Of a stretch of 64,000 nt of DNA, positions 29,736-39,299 are shown one piece after another; the stretch's first letter is position 1; each line of letters opens with the position of its first letter. Made by a program: the position numbers and the translations under genes. A model generated the notes under the pieces. It had not been told where the DNA came from. It did no database searches and saw only the letters and a list, made by a program, of their open reading frames with translations. The stretch is from Cytobacillus firmus NBRC 15306 (GTDB taxonomy: Bacteria > Bacillota > Bacilli > Bacillales > Cytobacillaceae), in assembly GCF_001591465.1 (NCBI RefSeq), contig NZ_BCUY01000009.1, positions 24,794 to 88,793 on the forward strand, in the 5' to 3' direction.

Positions 29736-30926
29736 TTGTTAGTTGCCTCAACAGAGAATGGGGTGCGAATAAACCTTATAGGTTCACACAGTATCCCTTC
29801 TTTACAGCAATACAGGGAAAAACACAACTTTTTCTGCCCGGAATGCAAAGAGAAAGTAATAATGAAAATCGGAAAAAAGAGAATCCCGCACTTCAGCCAC
29901 AGTAAGGGTTCTGAATGTCCGGAAAGGTATGAAAGGGAATCAGAATACCATATTTCCGGAAAGGTGCTATTGTTTAAATGGCTAAAGAAAAAAGGTTTAA
30001 ATCCAACTCTGGAGCCATATTATCCGGAAATATCACAGCGGCCGGATATCAGTGTCCATTATGAAGGTGTACATTATGCTCTGGAATATCAATGTTCAAG
30101 CATTTCGGAGGAGTTATTTATAAAGCGGACAGAAGCATACTTTCAGGCAGGCATCGTTCCAATTTGGATACTGGCTGGGAAAAGTATTAAGCGTATTGGA
30201 AAATCAAAAATTTCTTTATCTGGTTTCCAGTACCTATTCCTTCGGCAAACACCTTCAGGCCATTGGGTAATCCCTTCTTTTTGCCCCACCACAAAATCGT
30301 TTATCAATATTCACAATATCCAGCCCCTCACCGTCAGAAATGCCTGCGCGCATTATGATGTAAAACCTATTTTCCATGCAGAAGCAGATATATTATTTGA
30401 TCCATATTTTAAAAATGATATAAATATAGATGAATGGAAGAAAGAGGTTCGGAAAATAAAGAATTCCCTTTCACAAAATAGCGGTGCTATTAAAAATAAC
30501 TTTCTTCAGTATTTATACTCCCGCTCAATTGCTCCTGCGTTCCTTCCGCCTGAAATTGGCCTTCCTGTCCGTCATTCTCCATTTATAGAAACCTCACCTA
30601 TACAGTGGCAGAGTTATTTGTTTATGGATATAATCGGCAAAGAGAGGCCCTTCTCACTTCCGCAGATGATTGCAGCCTTTTGCAACAGGGTAAAGAATAA
30701 TGATATAAAAATCAGGTCAATCCCACTTGTGCAAACCGGGTCCGAAATCCATGCAATTAAAGAATATCTTGATGTCCTTATTAACTTAAACATTGTTAAA
30801 CATGCAGAAAAAGGTTTATACAAAAAAGCTGCATTAAGCGGTGAGCCTGGTTATTACTCCGGTATAATCCAAATAGAGGACGATTTTTATAGAGGCATCA
30901 CTCAAAGGATTTTGCAGGGCAAATAA
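29736..30926 (+). CDS. coiA: CoiA, competence protein
   Basis: A 396-residue protein needed for recombination of imported DNA in transformable Firmicutes. A TTG start follows AAAGGAGATG; the frame is open upstream but that part overlaps the mecA terminator. The N-terminus carries a zinc-ribbon-like CPEC (34-37) and PHFSH (51-55). The nuclease-like core has RPDISV and YALEYQCSS, matching the predicted PD-(D/E)xK site of the family. In relatives it is controlled by ComK. The same N-terminal pattern recurs in YjcD at 51.7 kb. Confidence 0.9.
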   Translation: MLVASTENGVRINLIGSHSIPSLQQYREKHNFFCPECKEKVIMKIGKKRIPHFSHSKGSECPERYERESEYHISGKVLLFKWLKKKGLNPTLEPYYPEISQRPDISVHYEGVHYALEYQCSSISEELFIKRTEAYFQAGIVPIWILAGKSIKRIGKSKISLSGFQYLFLRQTPSGHWVIPSFCPTTKSFINIHNIQPLTVRNACAHYDVKPIFHAEADILFDPYFKNDINIDEWKKEVRKIKNSLSQNSGAIKNNFLQYLYSRSIAPAFLPPEIGLPVRHSPFIETSPIQWQSYLFMDIIGKERPFSLPQMIAAFCNRVKNNDIKIRSIPLVQTGSEIHAIKEYLDVLINLNIVKHAEKGLYKKAALSGEPGYYSGIIQIEDDFYRGITQRILQGK

Positions 30927-31048
30927 ATGAAAAAGACTTATTTAACATAAAATAATCAAAGACTTCCACTTTTGCTCTTTAAAAAGCAGGAACTTTTTTC
31001 TTCAAAGAGAAGATAGTGTAATGGGACTTTTGAATGGAGGATGAATTT

Positions 31049-32866
31049 ATGAATAATGAAACAACTGTAAAGAAACTGCCGGCAAGGAATGAGATTTCAC
31101 CTGAAGATACCTGGCGTTTGGAGGATATTTTCCGTTCTGATGACGAGTGGAACAAAGAATACAATGAAGTACAGAAGCTGATTCCGGATGCAGGAAAGTA
31201 TCAGGGCAGGCTCGGGGAAAGTGCTGAAACATTATATGCAGCGCTTCAATTCCAGGATCATTTACTTTCGCGCCTTGGGAAGCTTTATACATATGCCCAT
31301 ATGCGTTATGACCAGGATACAACAAATTCATTTTATCAGGGATTGGATGACAAAATTAAAAATTTGTATTCTGAAGCTGCTAGTGCACTTGCCTATATTG
31401 TTCCTGAACTGCTTGCTGAAGATGAAGAGAAGATTGCCGGCTATTTAAAGGAAAAAACCGAGCTGCAATTATATAAACATTCCCTGGAGGAAATTAACCT
31501 ACAAAGACCTCATGTATTATCTGCTGAGCAGGAATCCCTTCTTGCTCAGGCTTCCGAGGTGCTTGGGGCTTCCAGTAATACATTTGGCATGCTGAATAAT
31601 GCTGATTTGGAGTTTCCGTCCATTAAAGATGAGAATGGGGAAGAAGTCGAAATTACTCATGGACGATTCAGCCGTTTTCTTGAAAGTGATGAGCAGCGTG
31701 TCCGGCATGATGCTTTCAAAGCTGTATATGAGACTTATGGGAAGTTTCGCAATACATTTGCAAGCACTCTAAGCGGAAACGTAAAAAAAGATAATTTCAA
31801 CGCAAAGATCCGAAATTATGACTCCGCGCGCCAAGCTGCCCTTTCTGCGAACAATATTCCTGAAAGTGTTTACGAAAATCTGGTCAATACCATTAACGAT
31901 AACCTGCATTTGCTGCATCGCTATGTCAAACTCCGCAAGAAGGTTCTTGGGGTTAAGGAGCTTCATATGTACGATCTCTACACTCCTTTAGTGAAGGAAG
32001 TAAAAATGGAGATTCCTTATAATGAGGCGAAAGATCTGATTTTAAATGGATTAAAGCCACTTGGTGAAGACTATTTAAATATTTTAAAAGAGGGTTTTGA
32101 AAATAGGTGGGTTGATGTTCATGAGAATAAAGGCAAAAGGAGCGGGGCTTATTCTTCGGGAACCTATGGCACCAACCCTTATATACTAATGAACTGGCAG
32201 GACAATGTGAACAACTTATTTACTCTGGCTCATGAATTTGGCCATTCGGTTCACAGCTACTATACAAGAAAATATCAGCCATACCCTTATGGAAACTATT
32301 CAATTTTTGTTGCAGAGGTTGCCTCTACTTGTAATGAAGCCCTCTTAAACGATTATCTGCTAAAAACAATTGATGATGATAAGAAGCGGCTGTATCTGCT
32401 GAATCACTATCTTGAAGGCTTTAGAGGCACTGTTTTCCGCCAGACCATGTTTGCAGAATTTGAACATCTTATTCATCAAAAGGCGCAAAACAATGAAGCC
32501 TTGACTGCAGATTCATTGACTAAAGAATATTATGAACTTAATAAGAAGTATTTTGGGGATGAAGATATCGTAATTGATGAGGAAATCGGCCTGGAATGGT
32601 CCAGAATTCCGCATTTCTACTATAATTATTATGTTTATCAATATGCAACAGGCTTTAGTGCGGCTACGGCATTAAGCAAGCAGATTCTTCAGGAAGGTCA
32701 GCCTGCAGTTGACAGATATATTGAATTCCTGAAGTCCGGCAGCTCGGATTACCCAATTGAAGTGCTAAAGAAAGCCGGAGTTGATATGACGAGCAGCAAG
32801 CCGATTGAAGATGCCTGCAAAGTATTTGAAGAAAAGCTTAATGAAATGGAAAGCTTGCTTTCTTAA
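31049..32866 (+). CDS. pepF: oligoendopeptidase F
   Basis: A 605-residue M3B zinc peptidase that cleaves short peptides in the cytoplasm. The active site HEFGH (395-399, in TLAHEFGHSVHSYY) is intact, with the third ligand expected in EVASTCNEALL. The ATG at 31049 follows GGAGG; the upstream ATG at 31034 is part of that site. It may degrade peptides imported by Opp and App; PepF is also linked to sporulation timing in B. subtilis. Confidence 0.95.
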   Translation: MNNETTVKKLPARNEISPEDTWRLEDIFRSDDEWNKEYNEVQKLIPDAGKYQGRLGESAETLYAALQFQDHLLSRLGKLYTYAHMRYDQDTTNSFYQGLDDKIKNLYSEAASALAYIVPELLAEDEEKIAGYLKEKTELQLYKHSLEEINLQRPHVLSAEQESLLAQASEVLGASSNTFGMLNNADLEFPSIKDENGEEVEITHGRFSRFLESDEQRVRHDAFKAVYETYGKFRNTFASTLSGNVKKDNFNAKIRNYDSARQAALSANNIPESVYENLVNTINDNLHLLHRYVKLRKKVLGVKELHMYDLYTPLVKEVKMEIPYNEAKDLILNGLKPLGEDYLNILKEGFENRWVDVHENKGKRSGAYSSGTYGTNPYILMNWQDNVNNLFTLAHEFGHSVHSYYTRKYQPYPYGNYSIFVAEVASTCNEALLNDYLLKTIDDDKKRLYLLNHYLEGFRGTVFRQTMFAEFEHLIHQKAQNNEALTADSLTKEYYELNKKYFGDEDIVIDEEIGLEWSRIPHFYYNYYVYQYATGFSAATALSKQILQEGQPAVDRYIEFLKSGSSDYPIEVLKKAGVDMTSSKPIEDACKVFEEKLNEMESLLS

Positions 32867-32870
32867 TAGT

Positions 32871-32905
32871 AAAGGTGCCAGGCTAAATTGCCCGGCACCT
32901 TTTGT
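32871..32905 (+). terminator. terminator of pepF
   Basis: AAAGGTGCC pairs with GGCACCTTT across a 16-base loop. Confidence 0.75.
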
Positions 32906-32910
32906 GATGT

Positions 32911-33084
32911 TCAAAACCCCTTAAATCTCCTTCGGTCATTCAAATATAAACATAAGATCAGGAGTGAAATAAATAGAATAGGTGACGTAATGAAGATGGG
33001 TATAAGTTTCATGAGGCCAAAAATATTCAAAATAAAGGAGACTAAAATGAGCATCAGCATCAGAAATACAGGCAGCTTTTTCAT
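32911..33084 (-). CDS. 57-residue membrane protein (yizD position)
   Basis: A short minus-strand gene: ATG at 33084 behind AAGGAGGA, stop at 32911. The product is almost wholly hydrophobic, with two predicted helices (about 4-23 and 29-47) and a basic tail (NDRRRFKGF). In B. subtilis the small gene yizD sits in the same place, between pepF and yjbH next to roxS, but homology cannot be confirmed here. The plus-strand frame over the same bases looks like a shadow. Confidence 0.65.
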   Translation of the reverse strand: MKKLPVFLMLMLILVSFILNIFGLMKLIPIFITSPILFISLLILCLYLNDRRRFKGF

Positions 33085-33162
33085 ATTGCAGTCTCCTCCT
33101 TGTACATATTTACAATTATTTTATGCGGTTGTCCAGAGTGTCATGACTTGATTTTGACAATA

Positions 33163-33180
33163 TTGTGAAAAGGGGCACAA
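33163..33180 (+). promoter_or_regulatory. Rex-like operator at roxS
   Basis: TTGTGAAAAGGGGCACAA resembles the Rex consensus TTGTGAA-N4-TTCACAA with two mismatches in the right half. It lies just upstream of the roxS -35 box. In B. subtilis Rex, an NADH sensor, represses roxS. Confidence 0.65.
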
Positions 33181-33185
33181 ACTAA

Positions 33186-33215
33186 TTGCCTTGTTCATTT
33201 TGGTCATGATATAGT
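33186..33215 (+). promoter_or_regulatory. promoter of roxS
   Basis: TTGCCT and TATAGT are separated by 18 bases. The start falls about 7 bases later, at the beginning of the conserved RNA. Confidence 0.65.
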
Positions 33216-33221
33216 ACAGAT

Positions 33222-33344
33222 GTGAAGTTGATCACATGCAAGCATTTACCCCTTTTGTTTGGACGTGAAAAATTTCTCCCATCCCCTTTGTTCGTAAAAA
33301 AATAAATTGTGAAAGAGCCGTGCATTAGACTGCATGGTTTTTTC
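33222..33344 (+). ncRNA. roxS: RoxS (RsaE) regulatory RNA
   Basis: About 120 bases recognised from the conserved core: TTACCCCTTTTGTTTG followed by GTGAAAAATTTCTCCCATCC and CCCTTTGTT. The two C-rich loops are the segments that pair with ribosome binding sites of target mRNAs in the RsaE/RoxS family, which lowers translation of TCA-cycle and other NADH-linked genes. The 3' end is a terminator hairpin (CCGTGCA/TGCATGG, then six T). Position between pepF and yjbH (spxH) also matches B. subtilis. A promoter and Rex-like operator precede it. Confidence 0.9.
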
Positions 33345-33345
33345 A

Positions 33346-33379
33346 TGAAAAAATAAAGCTGTGCAGTTTGCACAGCTTT
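33346..33379 (-). terminator. terminator of yjbI-spxH
   Basis: On the minus strand AAAGCTGTGC pairs with GCACAGCTTT around a 5-base loop, followed by ATTTTTTC. Confidence 0.85.
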
Positions 33380-33383
33380 GAGA

Positions 33384-34259
33384 TTACCCGGAATATCTCC
33401 AGAAATTACCGTATTTTGCAGGTACATATTCAGCGATTTGCTTTAGCTGAAGCTTTTTCATTTCCTTGTTCACTTCGCTGTCTGTCATATCGTATACTAC
33501 GGAGATCTCCTTACTGGCCACCAGCTTAAAATATTTCAAGAAATATTCCAGGGGCGGCAGAGGAGCACGCTCAGGTTTAGCAGGCAGCATTTCTTCCAAA
33601 ATCTGTTCATAAATTTCATAAGGATAATATCCGGTTACTTTGATGCCTTCATCTTCTATGTTTTCATTGAAAAAGACAAGAGTGGGTATTTCTTGAACAT
33701 CCATTTCAGATGTTATTTTTAAATCGCATTGAAAAGCTTTGGCTGCACTATCTGAATGAATATCAGAAACAAATTCTACTACATCAAGACCGACTTCCTT
33801 AGCACAATCCTTTAAAACTTCAAAATTTGACACATTCTGCTTTTCAAGAAATAAAACCTCCTGAAGCTTGCGTAAAAATCTGATGCCAGCTTTTCTCCCT
33901 TGTAATTCAGCCGCTTTAATTGCAACTGAAGCCAGATGTGGTGAAGAAATTGGATTCTCGAACCAGAGGTTTCCATCACATGACATTCCAGAGCGGCTTG
34001 CTGTCTTTTCCCACAAATCAGCAATGTTTTCATAGTTTTGTCTTTTCCCCATATTTAAAGTTGCCAGCCTGCCGCTTAATACATGCTTTATGGAAAAATA
34101 GCGGCCGTATTCAATCAGTAACTTTTTTAAGGTTGGCTCCAGAGCCCAGCATTCAGGGCAAAGGGGGTCAACAAACATATAGACTTCTATGGGTTTTTTT
34201 TCACTGCCGTAGCAATGTGGTGATGTAAACTTGATTTCATTGGATTCTGGCATATTCAC
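33384..34259 (-). CDS. spxH: SpxH (YjbH), ClpXP adaptor for Spx
   Basis: A 291-residue DsbA-like thioredoxin-fold protein. An atypical CPEC (Cys34, Cys37 in [14 protein letters not shown]) opens the fold. In B. subtilis it binds Spx and speeds its degradation by ClpXP; aggregation or oxidation of SpxH stabilises Spx. The start overlaps the stop of yjbI by four bases (ATGA), so the pair is one operon. Spx itself is encoded 5 kb away. Confidence 0.93.
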   Translation of the reverse strand: MNMPESNEIKFTSPHCYGSEKKPIEVYMFVDPLCPECWALEPTLKKLLIEYGRYFSIKHVLSGRLATLNMGKRQNYENIADLWEKTASRSGMSCDGNLWFENPISSPHLASVAIKAAELQGRKAGIRFLRKLQEVLFLEKQNVSNFEVLKDCAKEVGLDVVEFVSDIHSDSAAKAFQCDLKITSEMDVQEIPTLVFFNENIEDEGIKVTGYYPYEIYEQILEEMLPAKPERAPLPPLEYFLKYFKLVASKEISVVYDMTDSEVNKEMKKLQLKQIAEYVPAKYGNFWRYSG

Positions 34260-34660
34260 GGGCTATCACCTTTCACGCCGGCATCAGGTGTATTGATCAT
34301 ATGCTGAGCAGTGAGCACAAGTCTGGAAAAAAAGTCTTCCCTCAAATGTCCATCCAGCCCGATTTCGTCCATCGCTTCATTCATGCATGAAAGCCAGGCC
34401 CTAGCCCGGGTTTCTGTTATAGGAAAAGGCATGTGCCGCGCGCGGAGCATCGGATGTCCATGTTCTGAAGTATATAAAGGAGGCCCCCCTAAATACTGAG
34501 TCATAAATTGTTTTTGTTTTCTGGCTGTCTCTGTCAGGTCATCTGGAAAAATAGGAACGAGATCAGGATGTTGTCCTACGCGCAGGTAAAAAGCGTCAAT
34601 CAGCTGGTGAAGCTTTTCCTCACCAATAGCGTCGAAGGGAGTGTGCATTTTCTCGGCCAT
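34256..34660 (-). CDS. yjbI: truncated haemoglobin YjbI (group II)
   Basis: A 134-residue group II truncated globin. Distal-pocket features are in [19 protein letters not shown], and the proximal region is in [19 protein letters not shown] with the candidate haem-binding histidine. It binds O2 or NO. It is co-translated with spxH, a pairing kept in Staphylococcus and Bacillus. AAGGAG precedes the ATG. Confidence 0.93.
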   Translation of the reverse strand: MAEKMHTPFDAIGEEKLHQLIDAFYLRVGQHPDLVPIFPDDLTETARKQKQFMTQYLGGPPLYTSEHGHPMLRARHMPFPITETRARAWLSCMNEAMDEIGLDGHLREDFFSRLVLTAQHMINTPDAGVKGDSP

Positions 34661-34868
34661 ATTTAAAACTCCTTTTATGAGTTAATCATTTGAAAAAACT
34701 TCTTATTTAATATCAATTGCTGTGATCTCTTTATATTTTAACAATGAGGGATTTATATCTCAAACAAATAGCTTACTGTACCCTATTAACGTCTCCTTGG
34801 CCAGCTTATTTTTTAGTATGGGTTAAGCCCTTTCTGTCAATCCGGAACATTTTCTAAAAAAGCACATG

Positions 34869-34895
34869 AAAAAGCCGCCCGGTAAATCGGGCGGC
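34869..34895 (-). terminator. terminator of yjbJ
   Basis: GCCGCCCG-ATTTAC-CGGGCGGC on the minus strand, followed by TTTTTC. Confidence 0.85.
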
Positions 34896-34906
34896 AGTCA
34901 GGAAGC

Positions 34907-35548
34907 TTAAGCCATAAACGAAGTGGTAACTTTCTTTATGTAATTTAGGGTTTCTCTAAAAGGCGGTATACCCCCGTATTTATCTACATTTCCAGGTCCG
35001 GCATTATAGGCTGCCAGTGCCAGTTCAACATTATCCCCATATCTGTCCATCATTTGCCGTAAATATTTGACTCCTGCAAAAATATTCTCTGCAGGGTCGA
35101 AGATATTTCTAACACCAAGCCCCCTGGCTGTTTCCGGCATTAGCTGCATCAAGCCGGAAGCACCTGCATGACTGACGGCATTCGGATTAAAGTTTGACTC
35201 CTGCTTAATGACTGACTTAATCAGATTTACAGGTACATTAAACATATCTGATGCTTTTTGAATCAGATCATCAAAATCACTTTTTGAAGATTCGGCTAAC
35301 TTGGTTAGCTTAACAGGCGGTAGAGCAGCAGCTGCAGGAGAATCGGTTTGTAAAGCGCTAATATAAGGCTTTAAAGACACAACTGCTCCAAGTCCGCCAG
35401 TGGTTTGATGTGATGAACCATTGTTTTCCGAAACCAGCCCTGCCAGCAGCTCTTGAAACAGAGGGTTAGAAGCATTTGTTTGTTTAGAGTTATTGAAGCC
35501 TTGCAGTGCCTGCAGCTCCATCAATAGTTTTAGCTGATCTATGTTCAT
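34907..35548 (-). CDS. yjbJ: YjbJ, lytic transglycosylase (SLT domain)
   Basis: A 213-residue protein whose C-terminal half is a soluble lytic transglycosylase domain. The catalytic glutamate is in [13 protein letters not shown], and [17 protein letters not shown] and [13 protein letters not shown] are conserved. No signal peptide is seen, so export would be non-classical or it needs another route. AAGGAG with 7-base spacing supports the ATG at 35548. It cleaves peptidoglycan glycan strands with formation of 1,6-anhydro ends. Confidence 0.88.
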   Translation of the reverse strand: MNIDQLKLLMELQALQGFNNSKQTNASNPLFQELLAGLVSENNGSSHQTTGGLGAVVSLKPYISALQTDSPAAAALPPVKLTKLAESSKSDFDDLIQKASDMFNVPVNLIKSVIKQESNFNPNAVSHAGASGLMQLMPETARGLGVRNIFDPAENIFAGVKYLRQMMDRYGDNVELALAAYNAGPGNVDKYGGIPPFRETLNYIKKVTTSFMA

Positions 35549-35580
35549 TGTATTGCTCCTTGGCAAAAGGCCAGTTTCTA

Positions 35581-36171
35581 TTAGGCCTTTTGCTGTCTGT
35601 ATTTTTCGTTATAAAACCTCTTAATTTTATTTTCGGTCTTCCTGACAGGAATGTTAAGCTGCTGAAGTAAATTAAGAAAAACCATTTGGCCTTCCTTCCG
35701 ATCATCTACTTCAAATTCTATCTCAAAATCTTCCTTGTTTAAATAGCGGCTGTGATCAAGAACAGCCAACCCTTTATTGTATTCCTTTTCTGCACGTTTT
35801 GTTGTGAGAGTGCCAAAGTATCGAAGGTTATCTGTCTTTATGCCAAGCTCTTCTAAGGACTTTTTTATCTGTTCCCTTGGGATATTCCCGGTCTGAATCA
35901 TTTCTGCTGCTTCAGACTCAGAAAGATCCTCATTCGTCTCCAGCAGCCCTTCAGGGTGGGGCTGTTTAAGAGTCAATTCAAACGAGCCGTACTTCTGCCT
36001 GATCCTTAAGGCACTTCCTTTTTCCTTCAATAAAAAATCAGGTGTATCGAAATAATGATTCTCCTGTTCAGAAAAATCTTCACTTCTTAAATTCAAAAAA
36101 TTCATTAAAGCGGTAAATTCATCTGTGGTGATCATGTTTTTAAATTCGATTTCAATATTTTTATTAGACAA
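35581..36171 (-). CDS. yjbK: YjbK, CYTH-domain protein
   Basis: A 196-residue CYTH (triphosphate tunnel) protein. The signature ExExK is in EIEFK (7-11), with further charged strands such as [18 protein letters not shown] and [10 protein letters not shown]. Such proteins hydrolyse triphosphates or polyphosphate. It lies divergently from yjbL and relQ, next to nucleotide-signalling genes, as in B. subtilis. Confidence 0.9.
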   Translation of the reverse strand: MSNKNIEIEFKNMITTDEFTALMNFLNLRSEDFSEQENHYFDTPDFLLKEKGSALRIRQKYGSFELTLKQPHPEGLLETNEDLSESEAAEMIQTGNIPREQIKKSLEELGIKTDNLRYFGTLTTKRAEKEYNKGLAVLDHSRYLNKEDFEIEFEVDDRKEGQMVFLNLLQQLNIPVRKTENKIKRFYNEKYRQQKA

Positions 36172-36315
36172 GCCTGTACACCTCAGCTATAAGTAATTAT
36201 CTGTATTATCTCCTTATTAAGCATGGACTTCAATCCTTTGAAGATCTTTTTAGGCTTGTGATAAATTCATTCAGGGGAGTTTGCTTCCTGCTGCTGTAAA
36301 AATTGCAGCAGGGGT

Positions 36316-36344
36316 TTTACTGTCCATAAAATCTGCGATAGAAT
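36316..36344 (+). promoter_or_regulatory. SigA-type promoter of yjbL
   Basis: TTTACT and TAGAAT are separated by 17 bases, 24 bases before the yjbL ATG. A hairpin CCTGCTGC/GCAGCAGG (about 36287-36310) lies immediately upstream. Confidence 0.6.
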
Positions 36345-36368
36345 AGTAATGACAATGGAGGTAGAAAA

Positions 36369-36746
36369 ATGAAACAGAAACTTACAATTGTAAATGCAGA
36401 ATGGATAGGAAAAGAATTAATCTTGGGAATAGAGTCTGGGACCGTTTCAGGTTTAACCGCTATGCAGCAAATATTAGCTGATTCCGACAATCTTTCATTT
36501 ATTTATATAGCAGAGAAAAACGATGACTATACATATATTTCCCTTCCGGAAACAGTCTGGCCGGAATTAAAAAAGGCACTTGATGGCCACATGAGGGTTT
36601 ATGCTTCTGACATTAATCAAGTTCGCCTTGAGCTTGCAGGATTTCATGAGGAATTAGGAGACTTAATAGAAAATATCCGAGGGAACAGCAATTACGGAAA
36701 TGAAATGGTAGAAAAAGTAGAGAATTTATTCCAGCTGAATGTTTAA
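36369..36746 (+). CDS. yjbL: YjbL, conserved protein of unknown function
   Basis: A 125-residue acidic cytoplasmic protein with no recognised domain. It fits the size and place of YjbL before relQ. Tyrosine-rich YIAEKNDDYTYISLPETVW lies mid-protein and the C-terminus looks helical. GGAGG precedes the ATG. It is probably transcribed with relQ, nadK and rluD, although a 143-base gap with a small GCACCTG/CAGGTGC hairpin follows. Confidence 0.8.
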   Translation: MKQKLTIVNAEWIGKELILGIESGTVSGLTAMQQILADSDNLSFIYIAEKNDDYTYISLPETVWPELKKALDGHMRVYASDINQVRLELAGFHEELGDLIENIRGNSNYGNEMVEKVENLFQLNV

Positions 36747-36889
36747 GCGGCTTAATACTTGGATATAGAAATAGGCTATGTATTTGAACAGATATCTATT
36801 TTGCTGATTTACAGGAGCATGTAAGCACCTGCCAGCAGGTGCAGTACGGTTGCCATCTTTTTTATTTCGGATATTTGGTGGTGTTGCAG

Positions 36890-37528
36890 GTGAAGCATTG
36901 GGACTTATTTTTGGCGCCATATAAGCAGGCGGTTGAAGAGTTGAAAATAAAGCTAAAGGGCATGAGAAGCCAATTTGAAATGGATTCTTCCCATTCTCCG
37001 ATTGAATTTGTTACCGGAAGGGTAAAGCCAATTGCCAGCATTTTAGATAAGGCAAATCAAAAAGGCATTCCACTCGACAGATTGGAATCAGAAATGCAGG
37101 ATATTGCCGGTGTAAGAATGATGTGCCAATTTGTTGATGATATTAAGAGAGTGGTTGAACTATTAAGACAAAGAAATGACTTTGAAATTGTTGAAGAAAG
37201 AGATTATATATCTCATAAAAAAGCCAGCGGTTACCGTTCTTACCACGTCGTGATCCGTTATCCAGTTCAGACGATCAAGGGAGAAAAGAAAATACTTGCG
37301 GAGATTCAGATCAGAACTCTTGCCATGAATTTCTGGGCCACGGTTGAACATTCCCTCAACTACAAATATAAGGGCCAATTTCCTGAGGATATTCAGATGA
37401 GGCTTCAGCGGGCGGCAGAGGCTGCTTTCAGGCTTGATGAAGAAATGTCACTCATTCGCGGTGAAATCCAGGATGCCCAGGCATTCTTTACAAGAAAAAA
37501 AGAAAAACAGCAAAAGGGAGAAAACTAA
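36890..37528 (+). CDS. relQ: RelQ (YjbM), small alarmone synthetase
   Basis: A 212-residue synthetase-only RelA/SpoT protein that makes (p)ppGpp from ATP and GDP or GTP. The synthetase motifs FVTGRVKPIASILDKA, DIAGVRMMCQFVDDI and SGYRSYHVVIRYP and the EIQIRTLAMNFWATVEH block are intact. The GTG at 36890 gives the family length; GTG 36881 and TTG 36884 are alternatives, and no strong Shine-Dalgarno is seen, so translation may be weak. nadK follows after 26 bases, as in B. subtilis. Confidence 0.92.
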   Translation: MKHWDLFLAPYKQAVEELKIKLKGMRSQFEMDSSHSPIEFVTGRVKPIASILDKANQKGIPLDRLESEMQDIAGVRMMCQFVDDIKRVVELLRQRNDFEIVEERDYISHKKASGYRSYHVVIRYPVQTIKGEKKILAEIQIRTLAMNFWATVEHSLNYKYKGQFPEDIQMRLQRAAEAAFRLDEEMSLIRGEIQDAQAFFTRKKEKQQKGEN

Positions 37529-37554
37529 CAGTATAAAAGAGGAGCTTGGATAAG

Positions 37555-38349
37555 ATGAAATTTGCCATTACCTCAAAAGGAGATTCAAAATCGAATACAC
37601 TCATGCACAAAATGAGAACCTATTTATTGGACTTCGAGCTTACATATGATGAAGAAGAGCCTGATATAGTCATATCGGTAGGCGGGGATGGCACTTTACT
37701 CTATGCCTTTCACCGATACAGCAGCCGCCTGGACAAGACCGCCTTTGTTGGTATACACACAGGCCATCTTGGGTTTTATGCAGACTGGGTTCCGGAGGAA
37801 ATAGAAAAGCTTGTCATTGCAATTGCCAAAACCCCGTATCAGGTAATTGAATATCCGCTCCTTGAAGTGATTATCCGCTACCAGCATGGCGGGAAAGAAA
37901 CCCGTTATCTTGCATTAAATGAATCTACGGTCAAGGCTGTAGAAGGTACCTTAGTTATGGATGTGGAAATACGAGGCCAGCATTTTGAACGGTTCCGCGG
38001 AGATGGCCTGTGTGTTTCTACACCATCAGGAAGTACAGCTTATAATAAGGCGCTGGGAGGGGCTATTCTGCATCCTTCTTTGCCTGCCATCCAGCTTGCT
38101 GAAATGGCTTCCATTAATAATAAGGTATTCCGTACAGTGGGCTCGCCCCTCGTACTGCCGGCCCACCATACATGCATGCTGAAGCCTGTGAATGAACCGG
38201 ATTTTCAAATTACTATTGATCATCTGACACTTCTTCATAAAGATGTAAAATCAATTCAATTCAGAGTGGCAGATGAGAAGATCCGTTTTGCCAGGTTCAG
38301 GCCATTTCCATTCTGGAAAAGGGTCCACGATTCTTTTGTTGCTGATTGA
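37555..38349 (+). CDS. nadK: NAD kinase
   Basis: A 264-residue ATP-NAD kinase that makes NADP+. GGDGT is in [14 protein letters not shown] and the conserved [20 protein letters not shown] loop contains the catalytic region. The ATG at 37555 has GAGGAG about 10 bases before it; the TTG at 37546 is too close. It lies between relQ and the pseudouridine synthase gene. Confidence 0.95.
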   Translation: MKFAITSKGDSKSNTLMHKMRTYLLDFELTYDEEEPDIVISVGGDGTLLYAFHRYSSRLDKTAFVGIHTGHLGFYADWVPEEIEKLVIAIAKTPYQVIEYPLLEVIIRYQHGGKETRYLALNESTVKAVEGTLVMDVEIRGQHFERFRGDGLCVSTPSGSTAYNKALGGAILHPSLPAIQLAEMASINNKVFRTVGSPLVLPAHHTCMLKPVNEPDFQITIDHLTLLHKDVKSIQFRVADEKIRFARFRPFPFWKRVHDSFVAD

Positions 38350-38388
38350 AGAAAGGTCACCATCTGACAGAACAGGAGCCTACAGCTC

Positions 38389-39273
38389 ATGGCGCGTTTT
38401 GAATTACAATGGAAAATTACAGCCCGGCAGGCGGGCTTGTTAATCAGGGAATTTTTAAAAGACAATCATATTTCCAAAACTGCATTGACAGATATAAAAT
38501 TTGCAGGCGGCTTCATTCAAGTGAATAGTCAGGAAGTCAATGTCCGCTATGTGTTAAAGGAAGGTGATGTCCTTCAGGTTGGTTTCCCTGAAGAAGTTCC
38601 GAGTGAAGGCATGAAGGGGGAAGACTTGCCCCTGGATATTCTTTATGAAGATGATTATCTTCTTGTAGTAAATAAACCGGCAGGTGTGAGTTCCATTCCT
38701 TCCAGAGAACATCCCTCTGGAAGTCTGGCTAATCGGCTGATTGGATATTATCAGCGAATTGGCTTAAAGTCTGCTGCCCATATTGTGACACGATTGGATA
38801 GAGATACATCTGGCCTGGTTCTGATTGCTAAACACAGGCATGTACATCATTTGTTTAGCGAACAGCAGCGCTCACGGAAAATCCATCGCATGTATGAAGC
38901 CTTTGCGGAAGGCTCAATCTGCCCGGATGCAGGAACAATAGAACAGCCGATTGCGCGTAAGAAAGACAGTATAATTGAGCGGGAGGTCAGTGAGGAAGGC
39001 CAGTACGCATGTACACATTATCAGGTCATCAGCCGGCATAAAGAATTTACGCATGTAAAACTGAAACTTGAAACTGGCAGAACTCATCAAATCAGAGTTC
39101 ATTTGGCATGGTTTGGTTTTCCTCTTGCAGGTGACGAATTATACGGGGGCTCAAGGCGGTTCATCAGGCGGCAGGCGCTGCACTGCTGCAGTCTTTCCTT
39201 CGAACATCCCTTCCTGGACAAAACCCTTGAATTTGAACAAAAGCTTCCTGAAGATATGAATTGTCTTCTTTAA
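38389..39273 (+). CDS. yjbO: RluA/RluD-family pseudouridine synthase YjbO
   Basis: A 294-residue pseudouridine synthase. An S4-like N-terminal RNA-binding part (about 10-75) precedes the catalytic domain. The catalytic aspartate is in RLDRDTSGL, and KPAGVSSIP and TGRTHQIRVH are conserved. It isomerises uridines in ribosomal or transfer RNA; the target cannot be told. ACAGGAG precedes the ATG. It ends at a GC-rich terminator. Confidence 0.92.
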   Translation: MARFELQWKITARQAGLLIREFLKDNHISKTALTDIKFAGGFIQVNSQEVNVRYVLKEGDVLQVGFPEEVPSEGMKGEDLPLDILYEDDYLLVVNKPAGVSSIPSREHPSGSLANRLIGYYQRIGLKSAAHIVTRLDRDTSGLVLIAKHRHVHHLFSEQQRSRKIHRMYEAFAEGSICPDAGTIEQPIARKKDSIIEREVSEEGQYACTHYQVISRHKEFTHVKLKLETGRTHQIRVHLAWFGFPLAGDELYGGSRRFIRRQALHCCSLSFEHPFLDKTLEFEQKLPEDMNCLL

Positions 39274-39297
39274 AAGCCGGCCTTTGCCGGCCTTTTT
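39273..39297. terminator. bidirectional terminator between yjbO and prpE
   Basis: AAGCCGGC/GCCGGCCTT-type hairpin with TTT loop and T tail; its inverse can serve prpE. Confidence 0.75.
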
Positions 39298-39299
39298 AG

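Noticed and set aside
32888..33151. Plus-strand 87-codon frame
   Set aside because: No ribosome binding site, and it overlaps the pepF terminator. The opposite strand carries a better-supported small gene.
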